From: Hypomesus transpacificus | Lineage: Eukaryota; Chordata; Actinopteri; Osmeriformes; Osmeridae | Length of the DNA: 64,000 nucleotides | Assembly (NCBI RefSeq): GCF_021917145.1 | Contig: NC_061077.1 | Span: 9,784,083-9,848,082 of the forward strand | Direction of reading: 5' to 3' | Shown here: in pieces, positions 13,352 to 25,100 of the stretch | How the letters are laid out: each line of letters begins with the position of its first letter | Position numbering within the stretch: the first letter of the stretch is position 1 | Translations under genes and position numbers: made by a program | The notes under the pieces: model-generated | The model's input: only the letters and a program-made list of their open reading frames with translations | Database searches by the model: none | What the model was told of the DNA's origin: nothing

Positions 13352-15958
13352 CTACAAAAGCAGGGGAAACAATTATGGCACTGTCTTTGGCAACTCTCCT
13401 GCTGTCTTCCCAATATTTTAAGTAATGTCATTTATAGCTTTGATATTCCTTAACTTAAAAAACCTCGGCCAGCAACTGTGGTGTGTGGTACAGTCTAGAA
13501 CAGGGGTGTCGAGCTCCGGTCCTCGAGGGCCGCTGTCTTGCATGTTTTAGATGTTTCCCTGATCCAGCTCACCTGATTCGAATGAATGGTCGTTATAACA
13601 ACCCTTTTAATTGAATCAGGTGTGTTGGAGCAGGGAAACATCTAAAACATGCAGGACAGCGGCCCTCGAGGACCGGAGTTCGACACCCCTGGTCTAGAAG
13701 GCATTGTAATAATGATTAGAAGGCAGAGGCAGCAGAAGACGTGCATGACAGATGAGCTGATTACCAGACCATAAGATGATCAGAAATGGCTTCCCTTCAC
13801 TAAGTTTGCTTACTCCAGGAAACAGAATACCCAGCTCATCTTCAACCCATCAATTCATCTTTACCTGAACTTTAGCAAAATATAGTTGTAACAGACGTGG
13901 TCTTGCAAGTTCTGTCAGAGGCACTGTCCGCTCTGACCAGGGGTCGAACTTACCACCTCTGACTTCCCAAGCACCTCCACTACCAACTACTCCAAAGAAA
14001 AGCTAGCAATTTGTTGTCACGGGTGGCCTGTTACATACTTGAAAAGTGAGTTTCACCACACACCGGCTACATAGTCATGAAACTTTAGTCTTTAATTTGG
14101 AAAGTGGAGTATGTGTTATTTTATGAATTTAAGACATGTTAGTAACTAATTTACAGAAATGTACAATTTACAGGAAATCCTGAATCAAAGGGAAACAGGC
14201 AACAACCAGCCAAAACAACTTGACAAACAACTTATGGCAATGAGATGAATAGAAACCTTACCTTTCTTGCATTCTGGAATAGGGGGGTTCCATTCACTTT
14301 CTATTTCACATGTTATACTGTTTGCTCCATTGATCTCAAATCCAGTTTTGCACTTATAAGTAAGAAAGGATTTGTATCCGTAGGGAGGGGAATTTCCATC
14401 AATCACTATGGCATTTGCAACGTCAGGTGCAGGACAATCAACCTCTGCAGACATGAAAGAAGACAATTATGAGCTGGCGAACATTTATATAAACAGTAGG
14501 TTCCAAATGTCTGACACCCCTAGTCAAGATACTTTCATTTTGCAATAGAAATTATAATCTCTTGATAATGTTTTTGTTTTGTTTTTAGGGGGAAAGTGTA
14601 CATTCAATTCAGAATATCTTAGTATGTCCATATTTTGCTTTAATGACAGCATGCATGGGCTCTACCAGTTTGTGCAAAACCTGATGACCCATGTTATCCC
14701 ACTGTATCCCAGCATGATTTGCCACAGATCCAAATAGCTTCTTGTAACGTCCCAGAATGCTTGGCTTTCTCAGTCATCAAGTACCCCATTAAATGTCCAA
14801 TGTGGTCTCAGACTTGTGAAACCCTGTTGTGCGTGTGTGTGTGTATATGTTTATTTTATATATCAGTCACTGTTCAGAAACACAATCGGACAATACAGTT
14901 ACTTACTTATACATTGAGGCGGCTCTGGTACGAATACTTCATCCCCTTTGCAAACTATGCTTTTATTTCCTTTAATTGTGAATCCAGGGTTACAGGTGTA
15001 ACGAATAACAGCACCGTAGTCATACGACTCCTCATTCGACGACGGTTTACCATTCACAACTGTAGGTGCTCGACCACATTTTGACACTGAGGGCAGAATA
15101 CAAAAACACATTTTAGGAATATGGACAGAGATTGAGTGTATAAAATGTGAGCGGCACACTGTCTGCCCACTAACCTTCACATGTAGGTACTCTGCCATTC
15201 CACCCCGCATCCATACATTGCCGTCGATCACTGCCGATTAGTTTGTATCTGACAAAGGGGCAGAAAAGGCCACAGGTAATTATTTATTCTGAAACATATT
15301 GACAATTAAATTAAAATAATGTTGACCAGTAAAGGTTGCTACACTATCCAAAATATGCCAGAGATGGTGCTAACCCTGTGTCGCATGTAGCTACAACTGT
15401 GTCACCAAATTCGGTCCCCGTAGTAATGTCAAACCGCCCATTCATAATTTCTCCAGGATTGCCACAGTTCTTTCCTAAAATAAAATAGTATTGACGTCAT
15501 TAGTACATCCAGGTGTGCATGATCGACTTGTTGCCACTCATCCACTGCTTCAGTAATGTGTGGAAATAATGGTGTGAAAGAAATATTTACTTTTACAAGT
15601 CATTGTCAGAGTACTCCACTGCCCGCTAGTGCATGTGATGGACGAAGACCCTCCAGCGGCTTGATAACCAGTGTCACATTTAAACCTGACAGAAGACCCA
15701 TCTTCAAATTCTGTCATTCCAATGAATTCAGGTGACAATACCATGTTGGGGCCTCCTTCGGGTTTGATGCATGCTTGTGCTGCAAATGGAAAGACAGGCT
15801 ATAACACACCACTTTCTGAGCGATTAAATGACACTAGTACGCACCACTTCGTAACTTAAGAGGCAACAAGACTAACCTTGAACTGTGCCAACCATGTAGG
15901 CAAGACAGAGGCCGCTTGCCAACAACCAACAACGACGTGCATCAATGGACTGCATCAT
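11559..15958 (-). CDS. CD46/Tecrem-like complement-regulatory membrane protein
   Basis: A complete type I membrane protein of 342 residues in 11 coding exons. Exons from 5' to 3': 15877-15958, 15591-15779, 15375-15474, 15175-15248, 14907-15086, 14262-14444, 13274-13351, 12740-12769, 12612-12650, 12329-12365, 11559-11595. All junctions are GT/AG and in phase. Domains in order: signal peptide (MMQSIDARR then a hydrophobic run, residues 1-27), four sushi/SCR modules with four cysteines each (about 28-269), a Ser/Thr/Pro-rich stalk (270-295), a PVPDPDP linker, a transmembrane helix (about 307-327), and a short basic tail ending PPIDSL. The architecture is that of mammalian CD46 and teleost Tecrem. 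These bind C3b/C4b on self cells and act as cofactors for factor I cleavage. That function is inferred from architecture. Other sushi-domain receptors are possible, so no symbol is assigned. Confidence 0.9.
12423..12452. repeat. Perfect 30-bp ATT palindrome
   Basis: A run of (ATT)n followed directly by (AAT)n gives a perfect inverted repeat with 15-bp arms and no loop. It lies in the intron between the two membrane-helix exons of the CD46-like gene. Confidence 0.9.
13493..13699. mobile_element. Non-autonomous fold-back hAT element with 8-bp target duplication
   Basis: The element is 13501-13691 (191 bp). It begins CAGGGGTGTCG and ends CGACACCCCTG. The two halves are near-perfect inverted repeats for about 80 bp, with a short AT-rich centre. 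It is flanked by identical 8-bp copies of GTCTAGAA at 13493-13500 and 13692-13699. CAGGGGTG-type ends and 8-bp target duplications are the signature of hAT transposons. The element has no coding capacity. It sits in the intron between SCR4 and the STP exon of the CD46-like gene. The identical target copies and few mismatches suggest a fairly recent insertion. Confidence 0.93.
13925..14005 (-). repeat. tRNA-like SINE relic
   Basis: On the minus strand an A-box-like GAGTAGTTGGTAGTGGAGG is followed by GGTAAGTTCGACCCC, close to a B box. The spacing fits a tRNA-derived SINE head. No clear 3' tail was delimited. It lies in an intron of the CD46-like gene. Confidence 0.35.
14262..15779 (-). other. 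Four sushi (SCR) domain exons of the CD46-like gene
   Basis: SCR1 is exon 15591-15779 (starts ACIKPEGGPN, ends MTCK). SCR2 is split over 15375-15474 and 15175-15248, with the phase-2 intron after CDTG, the position at which SCR2 of mammalian complement regulators is often split. SCR3 is 14907-15086 (KCGRAPTVVNG to PPQCI). SCR4 is 14262-14444 (DCPAPDVANA to IPECK). Each module shows the Cys-Cys-Cys-Cys pattern with a conserved Trp or hydrophobic residue before the last Cys. Apart from the SCR2 split, module boundaries are all phase 1, so modules can be skipped without frame loss. Confidence 0.92.
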
Positions 15959-18900
15959 CTAGCTTTATCTGCGATGACGCCCCGTGGCTTTACACAATCT
16001 GCACACCGTTTCCTGAATAGAATGTAAAGGGATAGTTCAACCAAAATTAACTTTTTCTTCATACCTATGGTGCTATTAATGCATCTAGATTGTTTTTATC
16101 TTTATGTTTATATACTAGTAGGCTGATGATGGGAGCTACTGTAGATGGCAAACTAGGCTTGTTGTGGTGCATCTAAAAATTACATTTGAAAAACTAAACA
16201 GCTAGCTCTATGTCTCTTTCCACCAATCATGACCAACTGTGACTCAACTTAATCCAGAAACCTTGTTAGAAGCATAATTATGTAGGAATTATTTTCTTTC
16301 TACTGAATTCCCTACACGGAACTGCTCACAATAACACGAGGTGGTTCCCAGCGAGTAACTACTGTATTTTAGTTACTGTAACGGTTAGTCTCACGGTTAG
16401 TAAAGCTATACTATAGCTTCACTAACCGTACTTGAACCGTATCTACCTATAGACAAAAAAAATAGACGTTCTGTTCAAGTACTGGTAGAGCTACTTTGGC
16501 AATTGAACTATCTTAACGGCTAGGCTAGCTAGCCAGCAAATGAATATTGTAGTACGTAGCTAGCTCTAACAGTACAGCAAATCGTTCGTAAGACAGGCTG
16601 GAGCTAGCGATGACACTTACAAACTACAGCTACAGTACAGTAGCACTGCACCAGTACTGTTAGCTCTAACGCTAGTTCAGTCATGAAAGTTCAGGCAAGC
16701 TAGCTAGTGCTAGCAGCTCACAGTAGCCTACGAGATACAGTATCAAATTAAACATTATTAAGAAGCTAGCTAGCCATTGCTAACTGTGATTTGAATGTAA
16801 ATACGTTCTTACCCTTTTAGTATTTCAACGGTATGTGGATGAGATATTGTCTGTCTGGTCTCCCAGTCGATAATATTCTTCCACCAACTAGCAAAATCAT
16901 ATACTTCTGTGGGTGGTCGCTTTCAAGCCTGGTGTTCCGGTTAGTACAACGGGCGTGTTTTTAAAGAGACAGTCCGTTTTGTTCGTGCCTATCGTAAAGG
17001 AATAACTTTAAAAGTGAATTTGATACTTACATTTCACACTCGTGGTTTTAATAAGATGTGTGACTGACAGGAAAATAACTCCACACAACATACCATTAGA
17101 CCAAGAATGTATCATCCATATTTGGAAGTGCTCTGCAGTAAGTAAGGAGCCAGAACATGACAATGATGTTCACATCTGTGGTATTTTGATGGTGAACAGT
17201 ATATTTTCACCAATAGTGCGGCTGAAATATTTATTTAAGATACAGATTGGATTTCTCAAAGTTTGGAATGGGATAGGGCCTACTGTTATATGGTCATTTA
17301 GGAAGCAATAAAAGAGGATGCGTCTCTTCACTGTATCCTGCCCAATAAATAATATGCATCAATTTGTATTATTTATAGGCTAACATACTAACACCCTAAC
17401 TTTACTTACTTAACAGTAGTTTCTGAAATTGTGGATTAATCTACTGATGTATAATTTACATTTTGATAACATGTCCTAGAACTCTAAGGGTAAGTCAAGG
17501 TCAGGATACTACTGAGGGAACTATCCCTTTAAAAGTGACTCACATTTGTGGTTAGGGTAGGATTTCCTTAGAAAAAAAACGTCTGTAGTTTCAACTTCCT
17601 CTGTGACGTAGTTCTCCATTGTTAATTAGGGTTGATGTGTACTTTATGCCACTGAGTAATTTCCCGGGTGGGATCTAGGTTGTATCACTCCTATGTTGAT
17701 CCTCAGATGGGGTCCAAAACGAATAGCAATTTAAAATGTTTTCATCGTCACATCTGAAATTTAGGTTTCCCTTTTCAATCTCTTATTATTTTAGAAAATA
17801 AAGGGTTTTGACATAGAGATCCCCACATACAGAGCATAATATATTTCCATTTGAAACCCTTTGCTTAGTTTGTTTACTTTTTTATGATTATTTTAGGACT
17901 ATGCTGCCCTTAGTTGTCCAAACTGAGTTCTTCATCTTTGGGAACAAACTAGGCTTGACTGAAGACCATGACAGATACAGATTCCAGTATGACAAAGCCC
18001 AATGATTTCACAGTATACTGTGTACACACACCACAGTCATGGGTTATTAGACTGACAATAAACAAGATTTCCAACAATATTTATTGAAAAGAAATGAGCC
18101 CATTTGTACATTTGGAAATGACCTCTACTCTGAGCTTCTCTGGTTTATTCCCGAATGCCAAATGGCCTCCCTCTAAAACCAAGATCTTAGACAAAGCTGT
18201 CGTGTTTTTTTGTCTAAACACAGTCATAGATTCCTCCTTAACTTAAAACAGCTAGAAGGAGGATGGGTACTGATGAAGAAAGTGTTTTGTCCGTCTCTTC
18301 ATAAACGGAGTGACTAAGTTCAGTTGAGTTCTGGATTTTAATAAGTATTTATCAATCTGCAGATTTGGAGAGAAAACCAGACCTCTGACAATAAATGACA
18401 CCACAACACCAGGCTTAGGTCTCAATGATGTCTCTCTCAGCTCTGAAGGCTGGAGGACCATCTTTTATAGGGCACAAGAAAATAAACATAGATAGTGACA
18501 GTCAGGCAGTAATGACGTTACAACAGTCTCAGAGAAAGAGATTCACTGCTCCCAACACATGACAACTCTCAGACTAGAGTTCAGCAGTACTTTCTCCTGA
18601 TCCCGAACATCTATTAATCCTGACACATAGACACAATCTACTATTATTAATAGCAAGCTTACATGAGAACATACTAACTAGTATGTAATGACTAGTTCTA
18701 TTGATTAGTGAATAATGTAAGCACACAGGAAATCGCAATTTCTTCCACAGTACCAACTTGGTCTTCATAATCTCTGTTGATCTTCAGCCACAATAAATTA
18801 CCAAGAGAAAACAATGAATTTCTTAGTTCTCTTGGTGTTGTGTTTTTGGTGTTGGAACCACATACAGATACACTAGTAGAGAGAGAGAGAGAAAGAGAGA

Positions 18901-19050
18901 TGAAACATACCAAAACATGAGGTCATTGTGACGTAGTAGAGTGCCAAAGGACCAAAGGGAGTGACAGAGAGGCACAGGACAAAGATTCCTCTTTCAGCAC
19001 TTGTTTATTTCTTTGTTAATTTATTTGCAATAGTAACAGTGTAGAGAGAC
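15959..19050. other. 5' flank of the CD46-like gene and non-coding DNA
   Basis: No coding exon was recognised. The gene's promoter should lie in the first part, read leftwards, but I see no decisive TATA box. At 16393-16429 there is a near-perfect inverted repeat (18-bp arms, one mismatch, one-base loop). From about 16500 to 16790 the sequence is unusually rich in GCTAGC and AGCTAGCT motifs. The remainder is AT-rich. Confidence 0.45.
16393..16429. repeat. Inverted repeat able to form a cruciform
   Basis: Arms 16393-16410 and 16412-16429 are reverse complements with one mismatch in 18 and a single-base loop. Each outer half contains CGGTTAGT or ACTAACCG, and another ACGGTTAG copy occurs just to the left at 16381-16388. 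It lies about 430 bp upstream of the CD46-like start codon. Confidence 0.85.
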
Positions 19051-19054
19051 ATGA

Positions 19055-20035
19055 AATGTAAGTGAGAAGGAAGGGGGGCCATGTAGGAAATGGCCTGGGC
19101 TGGAATTGAACCCGTGCCCATGCGGTTAAGCCTTAGCCTTTGCAATAAACCCTCTACCCAGCTGCTAGTCAAGCACTGGTCCTCTCCAAGTTGGACTACT
19201 GCAACTCGCTGCTCGCTGGTCTCCCAGCATGTGCAACCCGCCCTCTTCAGAGGATTCAGAACGCAGCGGCCCGCCTGGTCTACAATCTACCCAGACGCTA
19301 CCATGTTACCACGCTCCTCATCTCTCTCCACTGGTTACCCATCAACGCCCGTATCAGATTCAAGACCCTGGTACTGACCTTCCGAGCAGTGAACGGGACT
19401 GCACTCAACTACATCAAGTCTCTCCTGCAGCCTTACACCCCCACCCGTCACCTAAAGTCTTCTTCAGACAACCGCCTGGTGGTCCCACCGCTCAAGACCG
19501 CCCGGTCCCAACACAAGCTCTTCTCCTGCCTGGCCCCCCAGTGGTGGAACCAGATCCCCACCTCCATCAGGGACACTGACTGTCTCCCCACCTTCAAGAA
19601 AAGGCTCAAGACGCACTTGTTCCGGGAGTACAACGGCACTTAGGAATGCTTGATTGGACCTGATGTTAGTTTTCTCCAGGATCACAATGACTCTTTTTGA
19701 GAGACTTGTTGCTCTTGTAGGTTAGTTATAACAAAGTTAACTCTTGTACTCGCTGTGAAATATTTTACTGTTGATTGTTCTTCTACAGGTACAGTCTTGC
19801 ACTTTTTGGGGTTCATGTTGTTTTAATTTGTAACTTGTATAACTGCATGCTCTTATGGGTCTTCCCTTGGCACTTGTTTAGTTTTTCGCAATGTATGCTT
19901 CATGTTTTGGCTGCTTTTAGTGTTTGGGACTACCTCGTCGTTATGATCAGTGACCTATGCTCTTTTGCAAAGCTCTCTCTTGGAATGCATAAATGTAAAT
20001 GTAAATGTACCCACTGAGCCACTGGGAGCCCTGCA
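19055..20035 (-). mobile_element. tRNA-derived SINE, split by a LINE insertion
   Basis: On the minus strand the A-box part (CCCAGTGGCTCAGTGGGTA) is at about 20008-20026. The rest of the tRNA-like head, including B box GGGCACGGGTTCAATTCC, is at about 19095-19160, followed by a CCTACATGGCCCCCC body leftwards to roughly 19055. When the 847 bases between 19161 and 20007 are ignored, the two parts join into one continuous tRNA-related head. A 6-bp TACCCA is repeated at 19155-19160 and 20008-20013, at the two junctions. The family is a common teleost type. I do not assign a name. Confidence 0.75.
19161..20007 (+). mobile_element. 5'-truncated L2-clade LINE (reverse transcriptase C-terminus and 3' tail)
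   Basis: The plus-strand frame from about 19171 to 19640 encodes the C-terminal end of a non-LTR reverse transcriptase, with the typical DYCNSLLAGLP, RIQNAAARLV, LHWLPINARI and FKKRLKTHLF blocks. These are characteristic of L2/CR1-type LINEs of fish. After the stop the 3' UTR runs to a tail of TGTAAA repeats ending at about 20007, as expected for this clade. The element lacks the endonuclease and most of the polymerase and cannot move by itself. It starts with one small frame shift near 19190 relative to the conserved blocks. Confidence 0.88.
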
Positions 20036-22160
20036 CTTTTACTTTTGACTGAAAGGTAGCATGAATAGTATGTAACAGTTTCACCTTCTGTCCCACAGAA
20101 AGTGTACATAATCAATATCAATATAATGTGATAACATGGAGAAATAGGGATGCAGGCCTCTGCTGTGTCAAATATAAAGGGACACTTCTCGCACAACTCA
20201 TACCACAATCACACCCAGTTACACCATAGACTAAACACACCTCCAGTGTCCTATCTAAGGAGACCAAGGAATATTTACATACATTATGTGTTGGTGAATA
20301 TTAAAGCAATAAACCACAAGAGGCAGTATTATCCTTGATAACTTATGGGTGGTGTGCCTCATGCCGTCGACCTGCACAACCCGTGGGCCACTGACGATAT
20401 GTCACACCCCATTGGCTACTGACGATACGTCACACACCCCGAGAGGTTTGTTACTTTTATAACAGTTCATTTCTTGAAACAAAGAATGAACAATTTAGTG
20501 TGTTTTAGTTACATTGTGATGGATCTCCACCAACTACTGAGTATTGTGGATACTGGGTAGCTGATGTCTTTCCATCAAACACTCCAAAGAGATCCTGAGC
20601 TCTGTACAGGAAGCCAATTGTTGTGTATCTGTGGCTCCTGTCTGATCTGTGGTCTGTCAGACTGGGAGCTGAACAGAGATGGAGGCAAAATTTGGTCCAG
20701 GTTAATTTAATACAGACATGGCAAGGATAATGCCTCTATACATGTAGACAACCAATGTGATTACAAAATGATGTATGCATAACATCACAACAAAAATATT
20801 TATATATTTATAATAATATCTCTGTCCTGATAGAGATCCAAGTTTAATGTATTTATGTATCAGTCAAACTGCACTTCCCATTCAACAAGACAAGCTCAAT
20901 GTTTAAAATGCAGTATTTGTTGGATGAATTGCTGTTAATTACATCTTTACATTTTAAACAATCACAGTGAATGGCTGCGTCATGCAGTAATATATTTGAC
21001 CAATTTTACAAACCATCCACTAGATGTCCCTATACTACATATTTGAATAGTTTAACATGGAACACCAATGAATCACAACAGTTCTGCCAATATTACTTCT
21101 TAATTAGAGCATATAAGAAAATGTGGTTCATGCAGTGCTTCTCTATTCTATCCCCGTGTTCCCACATCTAATACGTAAGAAGGGCCTACGCAAACGTGAA
21201 ACGTCTTTGTGGACAGATTTCTGTTATGTTGCTAGTGCCACATTGTCTCTCTAGCAGAACTCCAACTGTAAGCCTGTACTCTGACCTGTAACCTGTGACT
21301 GCTTCACTGTGCCCATGCTAGGGTGGACCAGCTGGACTCAGGATGAGCATGCAGACAGGTCTGTCACTCTTCCCTCTGTCCCTTCCTCCCTAGGCTGTGT
21401 TCAGAATGCTAAGCCTCTTTGTGAGTGTTCCTTCTCCATCTGGTGATCGCCGTAAGTCAGCCAGGGGACAAGAAGAAGCCCAAGCTAAAGACACGACACA
21501 ATCTACAAATTCAGTTAGAGAGAATAGTATCACTGTACGATTGCATTAAGATGCATCAGAACTGAGGACTGTAGATTGCAGAAGAGGACATTCTTCCAGT
21601 GCATGCGTCGCTTCACTCAGCCCAGGCTATGGTGGAAAAGCTGGGCTCAGGAGGAGCATGCAGACAGGTCTTAGTCTGCCACAGTCCTCGTCACTCTTCC
21701 TTCACCCCTCTCTGTCCCTCCCTTCCTCCCAAACCCGTGTTCTGAATGCAGTCCAACAGGCTCGGCGACCTCCAGCATGCTCTGACGCTGGGAGGGAATA
21801 GCTGTTTGGCACTACTGCCTCCCTCTGCCTCTCTCTGTATGACTGTCTCTCTCTTTATGTCGAACCACCAGACACACACAGGCGGCTCTAGGACCCAGTC
21901 ACAGATAGCCCGGGGGTGTGGCTATATTTTTAATCTGACCACAGAACCTGTTAACTGTCTGCTGCTTCCTCTACAACAGCCCCCACAGAGCCTTGCCATA
22001 GTTCCTCAATGTGAGAGCTGCTTGCCTCTGCTTTAATCAGGCTCCCCCTAGAGCAGTTCTAGCACTCCACATCCCCCAGACCTGGCTGCTGCCTCTTGGA
22101 CCAGCACCGTGGCCCTGCAGATGTCCGTGTCAGGCAGGCCAAGGCAGCACACAGCCAGCC
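20036..22160. other. 5' flank of ptpn22, non-coding
   Basis: No protein-coding exon was recognised. Notable sequence: a tandem pair of CRE-like TGACGATA(T/C)GTCA blocks at about 20386-20440 with a CCAAT box in reverse (ATTGG) between them, and a duplicated segment at 21301-21410 and 21610-21750. The ptpn22 5' UTR must lie at the right end. The transcription start cannot be placed from sequence alone. Confidence 0.45.
21301..21750. repeat. Diverged direct duplication, about 110-140 bp, upstream of ptpn22
   Basis: Copy A (21301-21410) and copy B (21610-21750) share in the same order GCTTCACT, CCAGGCTA/CCATGCTA, GGTGGA, GCTGG(A/G)CTCAGGA, GAGCATGCAGACAGGTCT, TCACTCTTCC, CTCTGTCCCT, CCTTCCTCCC and GTGTTC(A/T)GAATGC. 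Copy B has an extra stretch of roughly 25 bases after GACAGGTCT. The spacing is about 310 bp. Confidence 0.75.
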
Positions 22161-25100
22161 ATGGAGAGGCAAGCCTGGATACTGAGGAGCTTCCTGGCAC
22201 AGGTGCACAGCAAGGAGGCAGAAGGGGACGAGACAGATCGAGGCTTTGCTGGCGAGTTCATGGTGAGTGCTTCTCCGCGTCTGGCCTCTTCTGCTTCATT
22301 GGGTGCTGTGTGCTTCATCGTGCAGGGTTACAGCAGGTGAATGGAATCCTGGATGAGCGTATCATGGTTCACTTTGTCTCTGAAGTTTGGTGCCTGTGAA
22401 ACTTGAACTGGATGTATGAGCGTAGTTTGTGGTCACATTGGCTTTTACAAATGGTTTCCTCTACTGTGGCAGAATGCAATAAGAACATTGTGTAAAACTG
22501 TCATGTTAAGGGGAGTGACGACTGGGATGTCTGTGGATGTCCAGTGTCTTGTAGCTTCCTCTTGTAACACTAGTGCTTGTGTCTGTTTTTAGCCCATTAA
22601 ACAAGGAAGGAAATCAACTGCAATTGATAACTAATGCAAAACACCCCTTTCTATGTACAGATAATGACATACATGCAATCATACAACCCCCCCCCCCCTC
22701 CACACACACACACACACACACAAAGTCACATTGCTCAATGACATTGTAATGAAAATGACTTGAACTATAGTCTATTGTGATGATAAGCCAGTCTCGGGGC
22801 GTCGGACTGTTCTTCTCATGCTGCCATGACACCCTGACCACTCAGTGGAACCTTGCATCACTTCCTTTAGGGACAAACAGAGCTCTGTTGAGTACAGGCT
22901 TATGATGGTCTTCAAGGCCTGCTCTGTCTGTGGAGCCACTGTGAGAACAGAGCCAGAACAAAAAGACCAGTGTGTCTGAAACAGACAGTGATGAGTTGTA
23001 ACTCTATTTGGAGTGCTGCACACACTCCTCAGTCACTGCAGGCTCAGCGGCCATGTGGCCTTGTATTCCAGTAAGGGAGCCACATGACTGGGTGCCTGGA
23101 AGAATGGAGGAAAACCTGAGATGTATTGACTACAGGTCAGCAGACCCTGACACAGGCACAGAGAAGTGCCTCGCTCACAACATCAACATTTTAAGGACAT
23201 CAGGACAAAGTGAAACTATACAAAATAAATTGGGATTCTTCTTTGGTTTACTTCTCAGCAATGTCCCAGTTTCGAAAATGACCATTCAGTCTGTCAAAAT
23301 GTCATGTGAAAATGAGGATGTAGGAGTTTTTTAATAATCTTTGGGTTTTCAGAGGCTCAAAAGGCAGTCGACCAAGTACCGTACTGACAAGATCTACCCC
23401 ACGAAGACAGCAGAGAAACAGGAGAATGTCAAGAAGAATCGATACAAAGACATTGTTCCCTGTGAGTAACAATTCTTAAAGTTCAGGTCGAGGCATTTGT
23501 CGAAGTGATGCTTTATAGAGAGCTCCAACCACACCAAACGGATATCAGACAAACAATTGTATTTTATAGTGTAGTTTCTCCCCTGTAACACTGACGGAAT
23601 ACCTTTCTGCAACAGTGTAATTGTATTTATGAATGTTACGTTTTGCGTGTAAGATTTCTTGTGCATCGCTCTAACCCTCTCCATGCACCCCTGCCTCTCT
23701 CTTTTCTCAGTCGACCACAGCAGGGTAAAACTCTCCCTCCCTGCCTCCAAAAATGACTCAGAGTACATCAATGCCAGCTTCATCAAAGTAAGGGCCAGGA
23801 TCCTGACCCTCTGTCATAAATACTCCTAAATGTGGGTCTTAACAGAAATGTGTCCCTTACTTTAAAATAACATGAGATTATAGGGATATCATGAGGCCAT
23901 GGTCATGAGGGCCAGGGTGTGGTATGCCAGCCAAGTTGGCAGACGTGTGACTAATGATATATGTGTGACACTGTATCTTGTTTGTCTGAAGGGGGTGAAT
24001 GGGTCTAGGGCTTACATTGCCACCCAGGGTCCTCTGCCCCACACTGTTTTGGACTTCCTGAGGATGGTCTGGGAGTACAACATTGAGGTGAGCCCTTCCG
24101 CCCTGATCCCATCCTTTATCTCTCTCTGTTTGTTTATTTCCTTTCACATTGTTGTCATCTTGTATCTCTGATGTTGGTCTTCTTTTGTTCCAGATCATCG
24201 TGATGGCATGTCGGGAGTTTGAGATGGGCAGGGTAAAGGCCCTTTCTCATTCCATAATACTCCGAGCACTCCTGATTTTGGCTCCCATGCTCACCATACA
24301 CTATTGAGAATCATTGCTAGACTGACATACTACTTATAAAACACTTTTTATGACACATTCGCTCTTTGTTTGAGACACATTGTAAATTGCTATGTGTATT
24401 CAGTTGGTTTGGACTCTTTTGCAGAAAAAGTGTGAGCGCTACTGGCCAGAGAAAAAGGAGGAGGCTTTTGTGTGTGACCCGTTCTCAGTTTACTGTGTGA
24501 GTATTTCCTTTCTCACTGGCCACTTCCTGCTTTGGCTAGATCATCTTTTTACTCACTGTCTCCACAACAAGTTATTGCAACACCACCATGCTGATATTTT
24601 AGGACTGACAGAGAATACTTCAGAGTCAGACATTCTAAACAAGCCCAGATGAAAACCTTTTTTTTCTTAACTTTTTTTTGTGCTCAATAATATTAACCCA
24701 ATGCCACACCCAAACAACAGCAAAGATCATTAGATTTTCTACCTCCTAGAAAAACGAATAGAAAATTGCTACCTTTGTTTTTTCTTTTCCTCCAGGACAA
24801 AGAGGACAGTAAAGGGGATTATTTGAGCAGGACACTGAGGCTGAGCTATCGCTCTGTAAGTTGTTTATACCCTGAGTCTGATTCCAGCATGGTGGAACTG
24901 GTTATTCATATCATGATAATCTGGTGACTTCAGCAGGCCCTAATGTGAACACGTGTTTGTGTGTGTTTGTGTGTGTATGTGTGTATATGTGTGCCCTTCC
25001 ATGCCCTCCAGTCAACCCGTACTCTGCACCAGCTGCACTATATGAACTGGCCTGACCATGGGGTGCCAGACTCCATCCCCCCCATCCTGGAGATGCTGCA

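Noticed and set aside
22011..22160. In-frame upstream ATG that would extend Ptpn22 by 50 residues
   Set aside because: The human protein starts at the position equivalent to 22161. The extension is Pro/Ala/Leu-rich without similarity, so it is taken as 5' UTR.
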